Shown here: piece after piece, positions 41,391 through 51,509 of the stretch
How the letters are laid out: every line of letters begins with the position of its first letter
Numbering within the stretch: the stretch's first letter is position 1
NCBI RefSeq assembly: GCF_014202995.1
Contig: NZ_JACHIA010000001.1
Location: 496,001 to 560,000, forward strand
Source of the DNA: Longimicrobium terrae
GTDB lineage: Bacteria; Gemmatimonadota; Gemmatimonadetes; Longimicrobiales; Longimicrobiaceae
Length of the DNA: 64,000 nucleotides
Direction of reading: 5' to 3'
Program-made: the position numbers and the translations under genes
The notes under the pieces: generated by a model
Database searches by the model: none
Told to the model about the DNA's origin: nothing
Seen by the model: the letters and a program-made list of their open reading frames with translations, nothing else

Positions 41391-42125
41391 ATGATCGTCG
41401 CCATCGAGCAGGTTCAGGGAGAAACCCGCAGCATCAACGACCTTGCCGCGTGGTTCGGGTTTCGTGAACTCTGCTACGAGCTTCTGCACTACGAGCAGGG
41501 CGCGGTGCACACGCTTCCCGCCGATCCCGAGATCGTGGTGGTGGGCGGCATCGGCAGCGTGTGGCGCGCGCTCACGCGGCTGGGCGTGGAGGTTCCGCGG
41601 CTGGATTCCATTCCGCCCCAGGTGGAGCCGTTCGCCGGGCGCAGGCTGTGGATCTCCACGCTGGGCCAGGTGCGCGCCGGCGCCGAGCGGCAGACCGAAC
41701 CCGTCTTCGTAAAGCCGCTTCCCGGCGACCTCAAGCAGTTCACCGGCCGCGTGGTGCGCCACTTTCGCGACCTCATCCCCATGGCCGGGCTGCCGGACGA
41801 GATGGCGGTGCAGTGCTCGGAAGTGGTGGAGTTCATCTCCGAATACCGCAACTTCGTGCATCGCGGCGAGCTGGTGGGCTCCAAGAACTACAAGGGCGAT
41901 TTCCGCGTCTGCCCCGACTACGCGCGCGTGGATGAGGCCGTCGCCGCCTTTTCCGACGCGCCCGTGGCGTACTCGCTGGACACCGGCATCACCCGGGACG
42001 GCCGCACGCTGGTGGTGGAGACCAACGACGGCTACTCGCTGGGATTTTATGGACTGCACCCGGTGCGGTACGCGCGCATGCTGCAGGACCGCTGGTCGCA
42101 GATGACGGCGGCCGTCGCGGTGTAG
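41391..42125 (+). CDS. ATP-grasp domain protein (DUF4343-like)
   Basis: The 244-residue protein shows features of a short ATP-grasp-like protein: PEIVVVGGIGSVWRALTRLG near the start, EPVFVKPLPGDLKQFTGRVV with the P-loop-like Lys, SEVVEFISEYRNFVHRGELVGSKNYKG as a strand-turn region, and DGRTLVVETNDGYSLGFYGL as the last metal-binding strand (E-x-N). ATP-grasp enzymes ligate carboxylic acids to amines using ATP. The substrates are unknown. The start is the ATG at 41391. It is not closely spaced to either neighbour. Confidence 0.82.
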   Translation: MIVAIEQVQGETRSINDLAAWFGFRELCYELLHYEQGAVHTLPADPEIVVVGGIGSVWRALTRLGVEVPRLDSIPPQVEPFAGRRLWISTLGQVRAGAERQTEPVFVKPLPGDLKQFTGRVVRHFRDLIPMAGLPDEMAVQCSEVVEFISEYRNFVHRGELVGSKNYKGDFRVCPDYARVDEAVAAFSDAPVAYSLDTGITRDGRTLVVETNDGYSLGFYGLHPVRYARMLQDRWSQMTAAVAV

Positions 42126-42419
42126 CGGGCGGATGACCGTCTCCTGGGCACAGGCGCCGGCGAGGGGCTGGGGCGACTGAAGTCGCGGCAACAACGGCGC
42201 GAAGTCCGCCTGCGCGGACTGTGGCGGACGGCTCGGCGCGTGGCCGCACCTGGGTTGATGGGCCGATGGCGGCGTGGCGGGGTTGGGCGCAGGTTGAGCG
42301 GGATTCTTTCGATCAGAAGCTGGCCGCCAGCTCTCGCCTGACTGTGCAGCGCGCGCCGGGCGTCTGGATGTGAGCGCCAGCCGGCAGACCGCCATCCACC
42401 GAATCAGCTCATCAGACTC
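42126..42419. other. Intergenic region with repeat fragment
   Basis: No gene is evident. Near 42199-42220 the block cgaagtccgcctgcgcggact recurs at about 48020-48040 and in shorter form near 28312-28332. It can form a small hairpin. Confidence 0.5.
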
Positions 42420-43139
42420 ATGAGGGTTCGCCTGCGTTTCTGGCTCGTTCTCCCGGCGCTGCTGGCGTCGGCATCGCTTGCCGCCGCGCAGGCCGCGGCG
42501 CCCGATTCCACGCCGCGCGACCGCTTCATGGCGACGCTGGAGCGCTGCGCACACCGGCCCGCTCCGTCCGACACCGTGGCGGCGGACCCGGCGCTGCGCC
42601 GCGAACTGCTGGCCATGGTGGCCGCCGACCAGCGCGACCGCGAGTTCACGCGCACCATGGGCGCCGCCGCGCCGCCCGAGTCGCAGATGCGGCTGATGAT
42701 GCACAACGACTCCGCGCGCACCGCCCGCCTGCGCCAGATCGTGCGCGAAGACGGCTGGCCCACCGCTGTGCGCGTGGGGTGGGACGGCGCCAACGCGGCG
42801 TTCCTGGTGCTGCAGCACGCCACCGACCCCGTCTTTCAGGCGCTGATGCTGCCGGAGGTGCAGGACGCGTATCGGCGCGGCGAGCTGGAGGGCCAGTCGG
42901 TGGCGCTGCTCACGGACCGCGTGCGCGCCGAGGCGGGGCTGCGGCAGCGGTACGGCATGCAGCCCGAACTGCGCGACGGGCGCTACGTGCTGGGCGACGT
43001 GGAAGACGTGGCCGGACTGCCCGCCCGCCGCGCCGAACTCTGCGTGCTTCCGGTGGACGTGTACCACATGATGATGGAAGAGATGTACGGCCTGCGCGAC
43101 CACGGCGTCGGCCTGTTTCAGGCGCCGGCCACGCCGTGA
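42420..43139 (+). CDS. DUF6624 secreted protein
   Basis: The 239-residue protein has a signal peptide (FWLVLPALLASASLAAAQ, cleavage near 25). The mature region matches DUF6624: LRRELLAMVAADQRDREF, MHNDSARTARLRQIVREDGWP, WDGANAAFLVLQHATDPVFQ, SVALLTDRVRAEAGLRQRYG and ARRAELCVLPVDVYHMMMEEMYG. The family is alpha-helical and of unknown function; it is common in Gemmatimonadota and Bacteroidota. The gene begins 3 bases before a ggtt-type G-rich stretch, with an ATG at 42420. Confidence 0.85.
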   Translation: MRVRLRFWLVLPALLASASLAAAQAAAPDSTPRDRFMATLERCAHRPAPSDTVAADPALRRELLAMVAADQRDREFTRTMGAAAPPESQMRLMMHNDSARTARLRQIVREDGWPTAVRVGWDGANAAFLVLQHATDPVFQALMLPEVQDAYRRGELEGQSVALLTDRVRAEAGLRQRYGMQPELRDGRYVLGDVEDVAGLPARRAELCVLPVDVYHMMMEEMYGLRDHGVGLFQAPATP

Positions 43140-43209
43140 CGACCGCGCGCCGGCCCCTGCCCGTCCGGCCGGCGCGCCCCTGCCCCCACCCGCCGGAGAA
43201 CTCGCCGCC

Positions 43210-43713
43210 TTGCACGACCAGCCGATCATCATCCGCCCGGCGGCGCAGCTGGACGCACCCGCCATCAGCGCGCTCATCATTGCGCTGTCGCGGTACTTTC
43301 TCGCCGACCCGGACCGGCCCGGGGATGCCGCCGTCTTCCTGGAGACCATCACCCCCGCGGGCGTGGCCAACACGCTGGCGGACGGGCGTTTCCGCTATCA
43401 CGTGGCGGACGCGGACGGGGTGCTGGTGGGCGTGGTGGGCGTGCGCGACGGGCGGCACCTGTACCACCTGTTCGTCGCGGAGCCGTTTCACGGGCGCGGG
43501 ATCGCGGCGCGGCTCTGGGCCCATGCGCGGCGCGTGGCGCTTCAGGACGGCGATCATCCCGGCGAATTCACCGTCAACTCGTCGCTGCACGCCGTGCCGG
43601 TCTACGAGCGGCTCGGCTTTGCGCCCGACGGCGAGCGCACGGTCAAGGACGGCATCGCCTATCTGCCCATGCGCCTCGCGCGCGCGGGGAGCCATCCATC
43701 AGGGCCAGGTTGA
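43210..43713 (+). CDS. GNAT acetyltransferase
   Basis: The 167-residue protein has the GNAT motif order: IIIRPAAQLDAPAISALII, GVVGVRDGRHLYHLFVAEPFHGRGIAARLWAHARR with HGRGIAARL as the acetyl-CoA loop, and FTVNSSLHAVPVYERLGFAPDG for motif B. The HLYHLFVAEPFHGRGI segment is typical of the group. The substrate is unknown. The start is TTG 43210, which is supported by the family N-terminus. Confidence 0.87.
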   Translation: MHDQPIIIRPAAQLDAPAISALIIALSRYFLADPDRPGDAAVFLETITPAGVANTLADGRFRYHVADADGVLVGVVGVRDGRHLYHLFVAEPFHGRGIAARLWAHARRVALQDGDHPGEFTVNSSLHAVPVYERLGFAPDGERTVKDGIAYLPMRLARAGSHPSGPG

Positions 43714-43790
43714 TGCGTCCGATCCGCTTCCCGTCATCCGCTGGACGGGACGCAAACCATCCCGCTCCGCCTCCCGCCATCCATCCGACG

Positions 43791-44312
43791 ATGCGCATCC
43801 CCTCGCTTTACGCCATCACCGCCGCGCTGTGCTGCGCCTGCGCCGGATCGCCCGCCGTCTCGCCTGTGGCGGCTCCCGAGCCCGTCGCCGCCCCCGCCAC
43901 CGCGCCGCCGCCCGAGGGGGAGCCGATCTCCGTCTGCGTATACAAGGACGGCGCGCTCGCGAACATCGCGGTCACGTATGACTTGCAGACGGGCGACACG
44001 CTGGTGGATGGCCGTCCCTTCGCGGAGGTGCATCCCACCACCACGCCGCCGTACGCGGCCGGCGCGGACTGGTTCGTGAGAGACGAGCCGTTCGACCGGG
44101 ACTACGGACCGCCGCGGCGCGCCGTCAAATACGGCCTGCCCCGCACGCTGAGCCCGTGGGAAATCACGCCCGTGAAGCCGTACCGCGGCGTGGCCGTCTT
44201 TGCGGAAGCGGGGATCACCGGCGAGCCCGAGGTCATCTACGTCCTCGTCCGGCCCGGGTGTGTGTTTCAGCCGTATCAGTCCCTTGTCGACGTAGGTGCA
44301 GTCCGCGGCTGA
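43791..44312 (+). CDS. Lipoprotein, hypothetical
   Basis: The 173-residue product has a lipobox-like leader (SLYAITAALCCACAGSP, Cys 17). The mature region has a Pro/Ala-rich stretch of about 25 residues, then ISVCVYKDGALANIAVTYDLQTGDTLVDGRPF and GVAVFAEAGITGEPEVIYVLVRPGCVFQPYQ. Two Cys in the mature part may form a disulphide. The frame is open upstream but ATG 43791 gives the signal at the N-terminus. No family is recognised; a secreted, surface-anchored protein is inferred. Confidence 0.65.
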   Translation: MRIPSLYAITAALCCACAGSPAVSPVAAPEPVAAPATAPPPEGEPISVCVYKDGALANIAVTYDLQTGDTLVDGRPFAEVHPTTTPPYAAGADWFVRDEPFDRDYGPPRRAVKYGLPRTLSPWEITPVKPYRGVAVFAEAGITGEPEVIYVLVRPGCVFQPYQSLVDVGAVRG

Positions 44313-44754
44313 CCAGCACACACTCCTCCGCGATCATCTACGGAAGAACTGCCGTTTCACACGGAGGTCACGGGGGATGCACGGAGGGCACGGAGGAACA
44401 GATCAACAGAAAATCTCACGCAGAGCAGCAGAGGCGCAGAGGAAAAGGACGGACGGCATCAGCAATGTTGTTGTCTGTTCTCTGCTGCTCTGCTGCTCTG
44501 CGTGATCCGGTCCGTTGCAGTTTCCTCCGTGCCCTCCGTGCCCCCTCCGTGACCTCCGTGTGAAACGGCAGTACTCCCGCTTTCGCGCCACACGACAGCG
44601 GCAGAATTCGCGGGCAGTTGCGGCACCTCCATCTGTTTCGCGAAATTGGTGGGACAGAGCTGATGCACGACGCGCGCGGCACCCGTGAGGGGCGCGCTTC
44701 TTGCCGCCAGCGGCGAACCATGCCGGTCCCCCTGTGCCCGTGAAGTAGCTGTAG
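44313..44754. other. Intergenic region around the large palindrome
   Basis: The gap is dominated by the palindrome at 44348-44572. The remaining 180 bases before the heme oxygenase gene contain no clear promoter match or coding frame. Confidence 0.5.
44348..44572. repeat. Large nested palindrome
   Basis: The 225-base element is a long inverted repeat. The outer arms begin actgccgtttcacacggagg (44348-44367) and end with its exact complement (44553-44572), and pairing continues inward through repeats of cacggagg. Further inside, tcacgcagagcagcagagg pairs with a ctctgctgctctgcgtga block before 44505. It contains several short direct repeats in each arm. It is less GC-rich than the surroundings. 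No protein frame of credible length fits. This could be a non-autonomous mobile element, a large extragenic repeat or a structured RNA. Confidence 0.85.
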
Positions 44755-45345
44755 ATGCTCTCGTCGTTGAAGTCCGCCACGGCCGCGCACCACGAGCGGG
44801 TCGAGGCGGCGATGCCGTCGCTGGACCAACTCGCCACTCCCGAGGGATACGCCTCCGCGCTGCGCGCCCTGCACGGCTTTCACGCCGCGTGGGAGCCGGC
44901 CATCTGGCGCGCCCCCGGCATGGGCGACACCGGGCTGGTGGAGGCGGACCGCCGCAAGCTGCCGCAGCTGGAGCGCGATCTGCGCGCCCTGGGCATCGAG
45001 CCGGTCGTCCAGCGTCCGCCCGTGGACGAGATGGACGCCGCCACCGCGCTGGGCGCGCTGTACGTGCTGGAAGGCGCCACGCTGGGCGGACGCGTCATTC
45101 ACCGCCACATCGCCGGCCCGCTGGGCATCACCCCCGCGCACGGCGGCGCGTACTATCATGGCTACGGCGAACTGACCGGCCCGCGGTGGAAGGAATTCTG
45201 CGCCGCCGCGGAATCGTACGTGGCCCGGCACGGCGGCGAGTCCCGCGCGGTGCGGGGCGCGGTGGCCTGCTTTGGCGCGCTGGAGGCCTGGCTGGCCGTG
45301 CCCGGCGTGCTCGCCCCGACCCCGACCGCCGCCCTGACCTCGTGA
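44755..45345 (+). CDS. bphO: Biliverdin-producing heme oxygenase
   Basis: The 196-residue protein is a bacterial heme oxygenase of the BphO type, with TAAHHERVEAAM giving the proximal His (12 or 13) and LGALYVLEGATLGGRVIHRHI as the glycine-rich distal helix. The enzyme opens heme to biliverdin, iron and CO using a reductant. Its stop overlaps the GTG of the downstream bacteriophytochrome gene (GTGA), so both are translated from one message and the enzyme supplies the chromophore. It begins at ATG 44755, directly after the large palindrome. Confidence 0.9.
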   Translation: MLSSLKSATAAHHERVEAAMPSLDQLATPEGYASALRALHGFHAAWEPAIWRAPGMGDTGLVEADRRKLPQLERDLRALGIEPVVQRPPVDEMDAATALGALYVLEGATLGGRVIHRHIAGPLGITPAHGGAYYHGYGELTGPRWKEFCAAAESYVARHGGESRAVRGAVACFGALEAWLAVPGVLAPTPTAALTS

Positions 45346-47792
45346 ACGACCCCAACCACCTTCCGCCGCTGGTTCCCGGCGCCGACGCGCCCGTGGACTT
45401 TGTTTCGCCCACGGCGGCAATCGACCTCACCAACTGCGACCGCGAGCCCATCCACATCCCCGGCGCCATTCAGCCGTACGGGGCGCTGCTGGCCCTGCGC
45501 GAGCCGGCGATGGTGATCGAGCAGGCCAGCGAGTCCGTGCTGCACCACCTGGGCGTTCCCGCCGCGGCCATGATCGGGCGCACGGTGGACGCGGTGCTCG
45601 GCACGGGGGTGCGCGACCAGGTACGCGCGCTGGCGCTGCAGGCGCGGGAGCGCGGCTCCGGCCAGGTGAGCGTCACCCTGGCCGACGGCGGCGAGCGGTG
45701 GTTCGACGCCGGGCTGTCGTACAGCGACGGGCTGATGCTGCTGGAGCTGGAGCCCGCGTCGGAGCACGGGCGCCTTCCGCCGGAAACGTTCGGCACGGTG
45801 ATGCGGCAGATCGTGGAGCGGCTGGAAACGGCGGATTCGCTGCACGAACTGGCCGAGGGCGTGGCGGCGCGGATGCGCGACGTCACCGGATTCGACCGGG
45901 TGTGGGTGTACCGCTTTCACCCCGACTGGCACGGCGAGATCATCGGTGAGGCCAAGCGCGACGACATCGAGACGTGGCTGGGAATGCACTATCCCGCGTC
46001 GGACATTCCGGCGCAGGCGCGCGCGCTCTTTCTGCGCAACTGGGTGCGCGCCATCCCCGACCTGCAGTTCCGCCCGTCGCCCGTGGTTCCCACGCTCAAC
46101 CCGCTCACGGGGCAGCCGCTGGACATGGGCAACGCCCTGCTGCGCAGCGTCTCGCCCATCCACGTGCAGTACCTGGGCAACATGGGCGTCACCGCCAGCC
46201 TGGTGATTTCGCTCATCCACCGGGGCAAGCTGTGGGGGCTCATCAGCGGCCACCACTACAACGGCACCAAGCACGTGTCGGCGGATGTGCGGGCGCTCTG
46301 CGAGTTTCTGGCGCAGGCGCTTTCGCTGCAGCTGGGAACCACCGACCGGCTGGAGGACCGCGAGTACGCGCTGCAGGTGCGCGCCGCGCAGAGCGCGCTG
46401 CTCAGCCGCATGGCCGACGAGGAGCCGGCGGAAAAGGTGCTCACCACCGGCCCGGTGACGCTGCTGGACGTGGCCTGCGCCGAGGGCGCGGTGGTCATGC
46501 GCGACGGGCGCATCTGGCGCGTGGGCGCCACCCCGGACGACGAGCAGCTGCGGGAGCTGGCGGCCTGGCTGCGGACGCGCGCCGACGATCCGTACGAGAC
46601 CACGCGGCTGGCCGGCGATTATCCCCCCGCGGAGGAGATGCGCGGCGTGGCGGCCGGACTGCTGGCGCTTCCCCTGTCGCGCGACCGCCGCGACTTCGTG
46701 CTCTGGTTTCGCGGCGAGCGGCGGCAGATCGTGCGGTGGGCGGGCGATCCCCGAAAGCCGGTGGTCATTGGCGAGGACGGCTCGGCGCGGCTGCACCCCC
46801 GCGGCAGCTTCAACCTGTGGGAAGAGGAAGTGCGCGGCACCTCGTCGCCGTGGCGCGGCATTGAGCGCGAGGCGGCGCTGGACATCCGCCGCGGCGTGCT
46901 GGATCTGCTGGTGCGCAAGGCCGAGGAGATCGCGCTGCTCAACCACGAGCTGGCGCTGGCCAACGCGCAGTTGGAGGAAACGGCCGTCGAGCTGGAGGCG
47001 CAGACCGAGGAGTTGATCGAGCAGCGCTCCGAGCGCGAGCAGATGCTGGCCAGCGAGCGGCGGCTGCGCGGCGAGGCGGAGCGCGCCAACAAGGCCAAGG
47101 CCGACTTCCTGGCGGTGATGAGCCACGAGCTGCGCACCCCGCTCAACGCCATTGGCGGGTACGCGCAGATCATGTCCATGGGCGCGCGCGGCCCGGTGAC
47201 GAACGACCAGGAAGGGGACCTGGAGCGCATCCAGGTGAACCAGCGGCACCTGCTGGGCCTCATCAACAGCATCCTCAACTTCACCAAGCTGGAAGCGGGG
47301 CAGATTCAGTTTGCGCTGGCCCGCGTGCGCATGGACGTGCTGCTGCACGGGCTGGAGGCGCTGGTGGGGCCGCAGATGCGCAACAAGTCGCTGGACCTCA
47401 CCATCAGCGACTGCGGCGCGGTGACGGTGATGGGGGATGAGGAGAAGCTGCGGCAGATTCTGCTGAACCTGCTTACCAACGCGCTCAAGTTCACCCCGGC
47501 GGGCGGGTCGGTGGAGGTGTCGTGCGAGGTGGAGCGCGACCTGCTGCAGATTCACGTGCGCGACACGGGGCGTGGGATTCCCGCGGGGGAGCTGCACACG
47601 ATCTTTGAGCCGTTCGTGCAGGTGGAGCGGCACGTGACCAGCCTGAACGACCAGGGCGTGGGGCTGGGGCTGGCCATCAGCAGCGAGCTGGCGCGGGGGA
47701 TGGGCGGGCACCTGCGGGTGCGCAGCGAAGTGGGAAAGGGTTCCACGTTCTCGCTTACTCTCCCCGTGGTGCGGGACGAGGAACGGGCGTAG
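45342..47792 (+). CDS. bphP: Bacteriophytochrome histidine kinase
   Basis: The 816-residue protein has the layout of a bacteriophytochrome kinase. The N-terminal PAS contains LTNCDREPIHIPGAIQPYG, with Cys 32 as biliverdin attachment site. The GAF domain contains FDRVWVYRFHPDWHGEII and PASDIPAQ (near 217), and a PHY domain follows. The HisKA part is FLAVMSHELRTPLNAIGG with phospho-His near 595, and the ATPase part is LNLLTNALKFTP, DTGRGIP and GVGLGLAIS. A coiled coil links PHY and HisKA. The GTG start overlaps the BphO stop. No response regulator is adjacent, so the output partner is elsewhere. Confidence 0.93.
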   Translation: MNDPNHLPPLVPGADAPVDFVSPTAAIDLTNCDREPIHIPGAIQPYGALLALREPAMVIEQASESVLHHLGVPAAAMIGRTVDAVLGTGVRDQVRALALQARERGSGQVSVTLADGGERWFDAGLSYSDGLMLLELEPASEHGRLPPETFGTVMRQIVERLETADSLHELAEGVAARMRDVTGFDRVWVYRFHPDWHGEIIGEAKRDDIETWLGMHYPASDIPAQARALFLRNWVRAIPDLQFRPSPVVPTLNPLTGQPLDMGNALLRSVSPIHVQYLGNMGVTASLVISLIHRGKLWGLISGHHYNGTKHVSADVRALCEFLAQALSLQLGTTDRLEDREYALQVRAAQSALLSRMADEEPAEKVLTTGPVTLLDVACAEGAVVMRDGRIWRVGATPDDEQLRELAAWLRTRADDPYETTRLAGDYPPAEEMRGVAAGLLALPLSRDRRDFVLWFRGERRQIVRWAGDPRKPVVIGEDGSARLHPRGSFNLWEEEVRGTSSPWRGIEREAALDIRRGVLDLLVRKAEEIALLNHELALANAQLEETAVELEAQTEELIEQRSEREQMLASERRLRGEAERANKAKADFLAVMSHELRTPLNAIGGYAQIMSMGARGPVTNDQEGDLERIQVNQRHLLGLINSILNFTKLEAGQIQFALARVRMDVLLHGLEALVGPQMRNKSLDLTISDCGAVTVMGDEEKLRQILLNLLTNALKFTPAGGSVEVSCEVERDLLQIHVRDTGRGIPAGELHTIFEPFVQVERHVTSLNDQGVGLGLAISSELARGMGGHLRVRSEVGKGSTFSLTLPVVRDEERA

Positions 47793-47875
47793 CCGACGGA
47801 AGGCGGTGGCGATCCGCCGGTATGCGTCGGCGGATCGCGGCGGGTGCTCAAGCGGTCGTGCGGCGGCGGGCGGGG

Positions 47876-47946
47876 GCCCTCACCCCGCGTGCTGCGCACG
47901 ACGACCCTCTCCCACGAACGGATGTGGGAGAGGGAGCACACCCCAG
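47876..47946 (+). repeat. Repeat A, copy 2
   Basis: Nearly identical to copy 1 at 28169-28239, with the same hairpin arms ccctctcccac and gtgggagaggg. Copy 3 is inverted at 56375-56445. Confidence 0.85.
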
Positions 47947-48070
47947 CCCGGCGCGGCTGATTGATTCGGCTCGCGGCGGCGGCCTTTCGCCCGGCGGTTG
48001 AAACCGCGCCTCGAACAACACGAAGTCCGCCTCCGCGGACTGTGGTTGCCGCCATCCTGTGCATCCTGAT

Positions 48071-48150
48071 GCAGTTGAAGCCCCGAACCGGACGCGCCAG
48101 CGGCCGGTGTCGGGGCTTTCCGCTTTTGGAGCGGCGGATTTATCCGCTCA
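48071..48150 (+). repeat. Repeat B, copy 1
   Basis: Element with arms aagccccgaaccgg and ccggtgtcggggctt, then a second hairpin from gagcggcggatt and atccgctc. Copies lie at 50645-50725 and, inverted, 54062-54144. Confidence 0.85.
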
Positions 48151-48386
48151 GGAGGGTCTCAGCGGCTCCCAATTCCGCTCTCCGCGAAGAACCATCCGCC
48201 CCGTCCAACCCTCCCCCCTTTCTTGTTGTAGGAGGGTGGGCGAGTCGTACGAGCCCGGGTGGGGGCCGCCCGTGAACTCCGCCCTTCCACACCGAACCCT
48301 CCGCCCTGCCCTCCCCCACGGAACGCGCCTTGCCCGCCGTCCCTCCCTCACGCGACGCCGTTCATCCACCTCCGCGCAGCGACCCG

Positions 48387-50453
<2,067 letters not shown>

Positions 50454-50520
50454 TTGCGGAGGATGGGCGGCGGTAAAGATGCGGGGGAGCCATCCGGCGC
50501 GGATGGCTGATTCGGTGTGC

Positions 50521-50584
50521 CTGACGCCTCGCGGACCCCTCCCCGGCCCTCCCCGTGCAAACAGACGCACGGAGAGGGAGAACT
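50521..50584 (+). repeat. Repeat E, copy 2
   Basis: Contains cctccccggccctccccgtg and then caaacagacgcacggagagg; an inverted copy lies at 54277-54335 and a variant at 8919-8970. The arms ctccccgtg and cacggagag can pair. Confidence 0.75.
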
Positions 50585-50644
50585 CACCCCCGATCCACGG
50601 CTCCGTGCGGTCGAGGCCGCACCGCGATCCAGCCATCCCGCAAT

Positions 50645-50725
50645 GCAGTTGAAGCCCCGAACCGGACGCGCCAGCGGCCGGTGTCGGGGCTTTGCGCCTT
50701 TGGAGCGGCGGATTCATCCGCTCAC
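50645..50725 (+). repeat. Repeat B, copy 2
   Basis: Nearly identical to copy 1 at 48071-48150 in the aagccccgaaccgg hairpin and the gagcggcgga/atccgctc hairpin. Confidence 0.85.
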
Positions 50726-50977
50726 GGGAGGGGAGGGTGGGCGAGTAGTACGAGCCCGGGTGGGGGCCCGCCCTGGAGCCCGCATCCCGATTCCCGCCAT
50801 CCTCGCGCCCGCTTCAATCACTCCACCGAGCGCCACCGACCAGCCCGTTCCCGCCACGTACGCTCCTCATCCATCGCCCTCATCGGCCCGATGCAGCCGT
50901 CCCGCACCGCCCCGGCCCTTGCGCCCGCGCGGCGACCGCCGGTAGCATCCACCAGCCCACACAGAGGAGAGACCGCC

Positions 50978-51484
50978 ATGCGTATTCTCGTCGCGCTCGC
51001 GCTGCCACTGCTGGCAGCCTGCGCCAGCCCCGCGCCCCGCGAAGAACCCGCCAGCGCCGCGCCGCCAGCGGGCGCTGCCACGACGGAGCCCGCCCCGGGC
51101 ACGTCTCCCATGCCCAGCGCAGGAGCAGGCCAGGTGACCCTAGACTTCAGGCCCGGCACCGCGACCAACGGCGGCGGCGAGCAGAACGCTTCCGCACAGG
51201 GCGCGTCCGGCTCCATCGAAATCACGGGCACCATGGACACGCCCAACCCCTGCTACAAGGTATCCGGCGAACTGGCGGGCCAGGACTCGCGCGAGCTGCG
51301 CGTGCGCGTGGTGGGCCGCGCCGATCCGGAGCGCACCTGCGTGCAGTCCATCGGCGCCGTGCCGTATGCCGCCACCGTGCGCGGCCTGGCACCCGGCACG
51401 TACAGCCTGACCGTGGTGCACGCCTATCCGGACGCGGGATGGGACGAGGCCACCGTGGTGCAGTCCCAGGTCGTGGTCCGCTGA
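50978..51484 (+). CDS. Lipoprotein, hypothetical
   Basis: The 168-residue protein has a lipobox (LPLLAAC, Cys 15), an Ala/Pro-rich linker of about 40 residues and a mature domain with GSIEITGTMDTPNPCYKVSGEL and RTCVQSIGAVPYAATVRGL. The two Cys, 34 residues apart, may pair. This is consistent with small export lipoproteins that have a beta-sandwich of the Ig-like or protease-inhibitor (Intracellular proteinase inhibitor-like) type, with YSLTVVHAYPD as a late strand. The match is weak. ATG 50978 follows an agaggaga ribosome site. Confidence 0.7.
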   Translation: MRILVALALPLLAACASPAPREEPASAAPPAGAATTEPAPGTSPMPSAGAGQVTLDFRPGTATNGGGEQNASAQGASGSIEITGTMDTPNPCYKVSGELAGQDSRELRVRVVGRADPERTCVQSIGAVPYAATVRGLAPGTYSLTVVHAYPDAGWDEATVVQSQVVVR

Positions 51485-51509
51485 CAACCCCCATCCGCCC
51501 CGCCCGCCC

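Larger units (their letters stand above)
47793..48386. repeat. Intergenic region with repeats A and B
   Basis: This 594-base gap holds repeat A at 47876-47946, a small block near 48020-48040 shared with 42.2 kb, and repeat B at 48071-48150. A short block cgtacgagcccgggtgggggcc at about 48245 recurs at about 50749. No coding region or T-run terminator is evident. It separates the phytochrome operon from the DUF255 gene. Confidence 0.7.
50454..50977. repeat. Intergenic region with repeats B and E
   Basis: This 524-base gap holds repeat E at 50521-50584 and repeat B at 50645-50725. The B element is followed by a gcgagtagtacgagcccggg block as at 48.2 kb. No coding frame is convincing. A ribosome site agaggaga precedes the lipoprotein gene at 50978. 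Confidence 0.7.

Noticed and set aside
44341-44572. Palindrome considered as a CRISPR array
   Set aside because: Short units are not regularly spaced, arms are inverted and there are no spacers.
45162-47711. Long - strand frame opposite the bacteriophytochrome gene
   Set aside because: The + strand frame has complete phytochrome and kinase motifs; the antisense frame shows no domain and unusual His/Arg composition.
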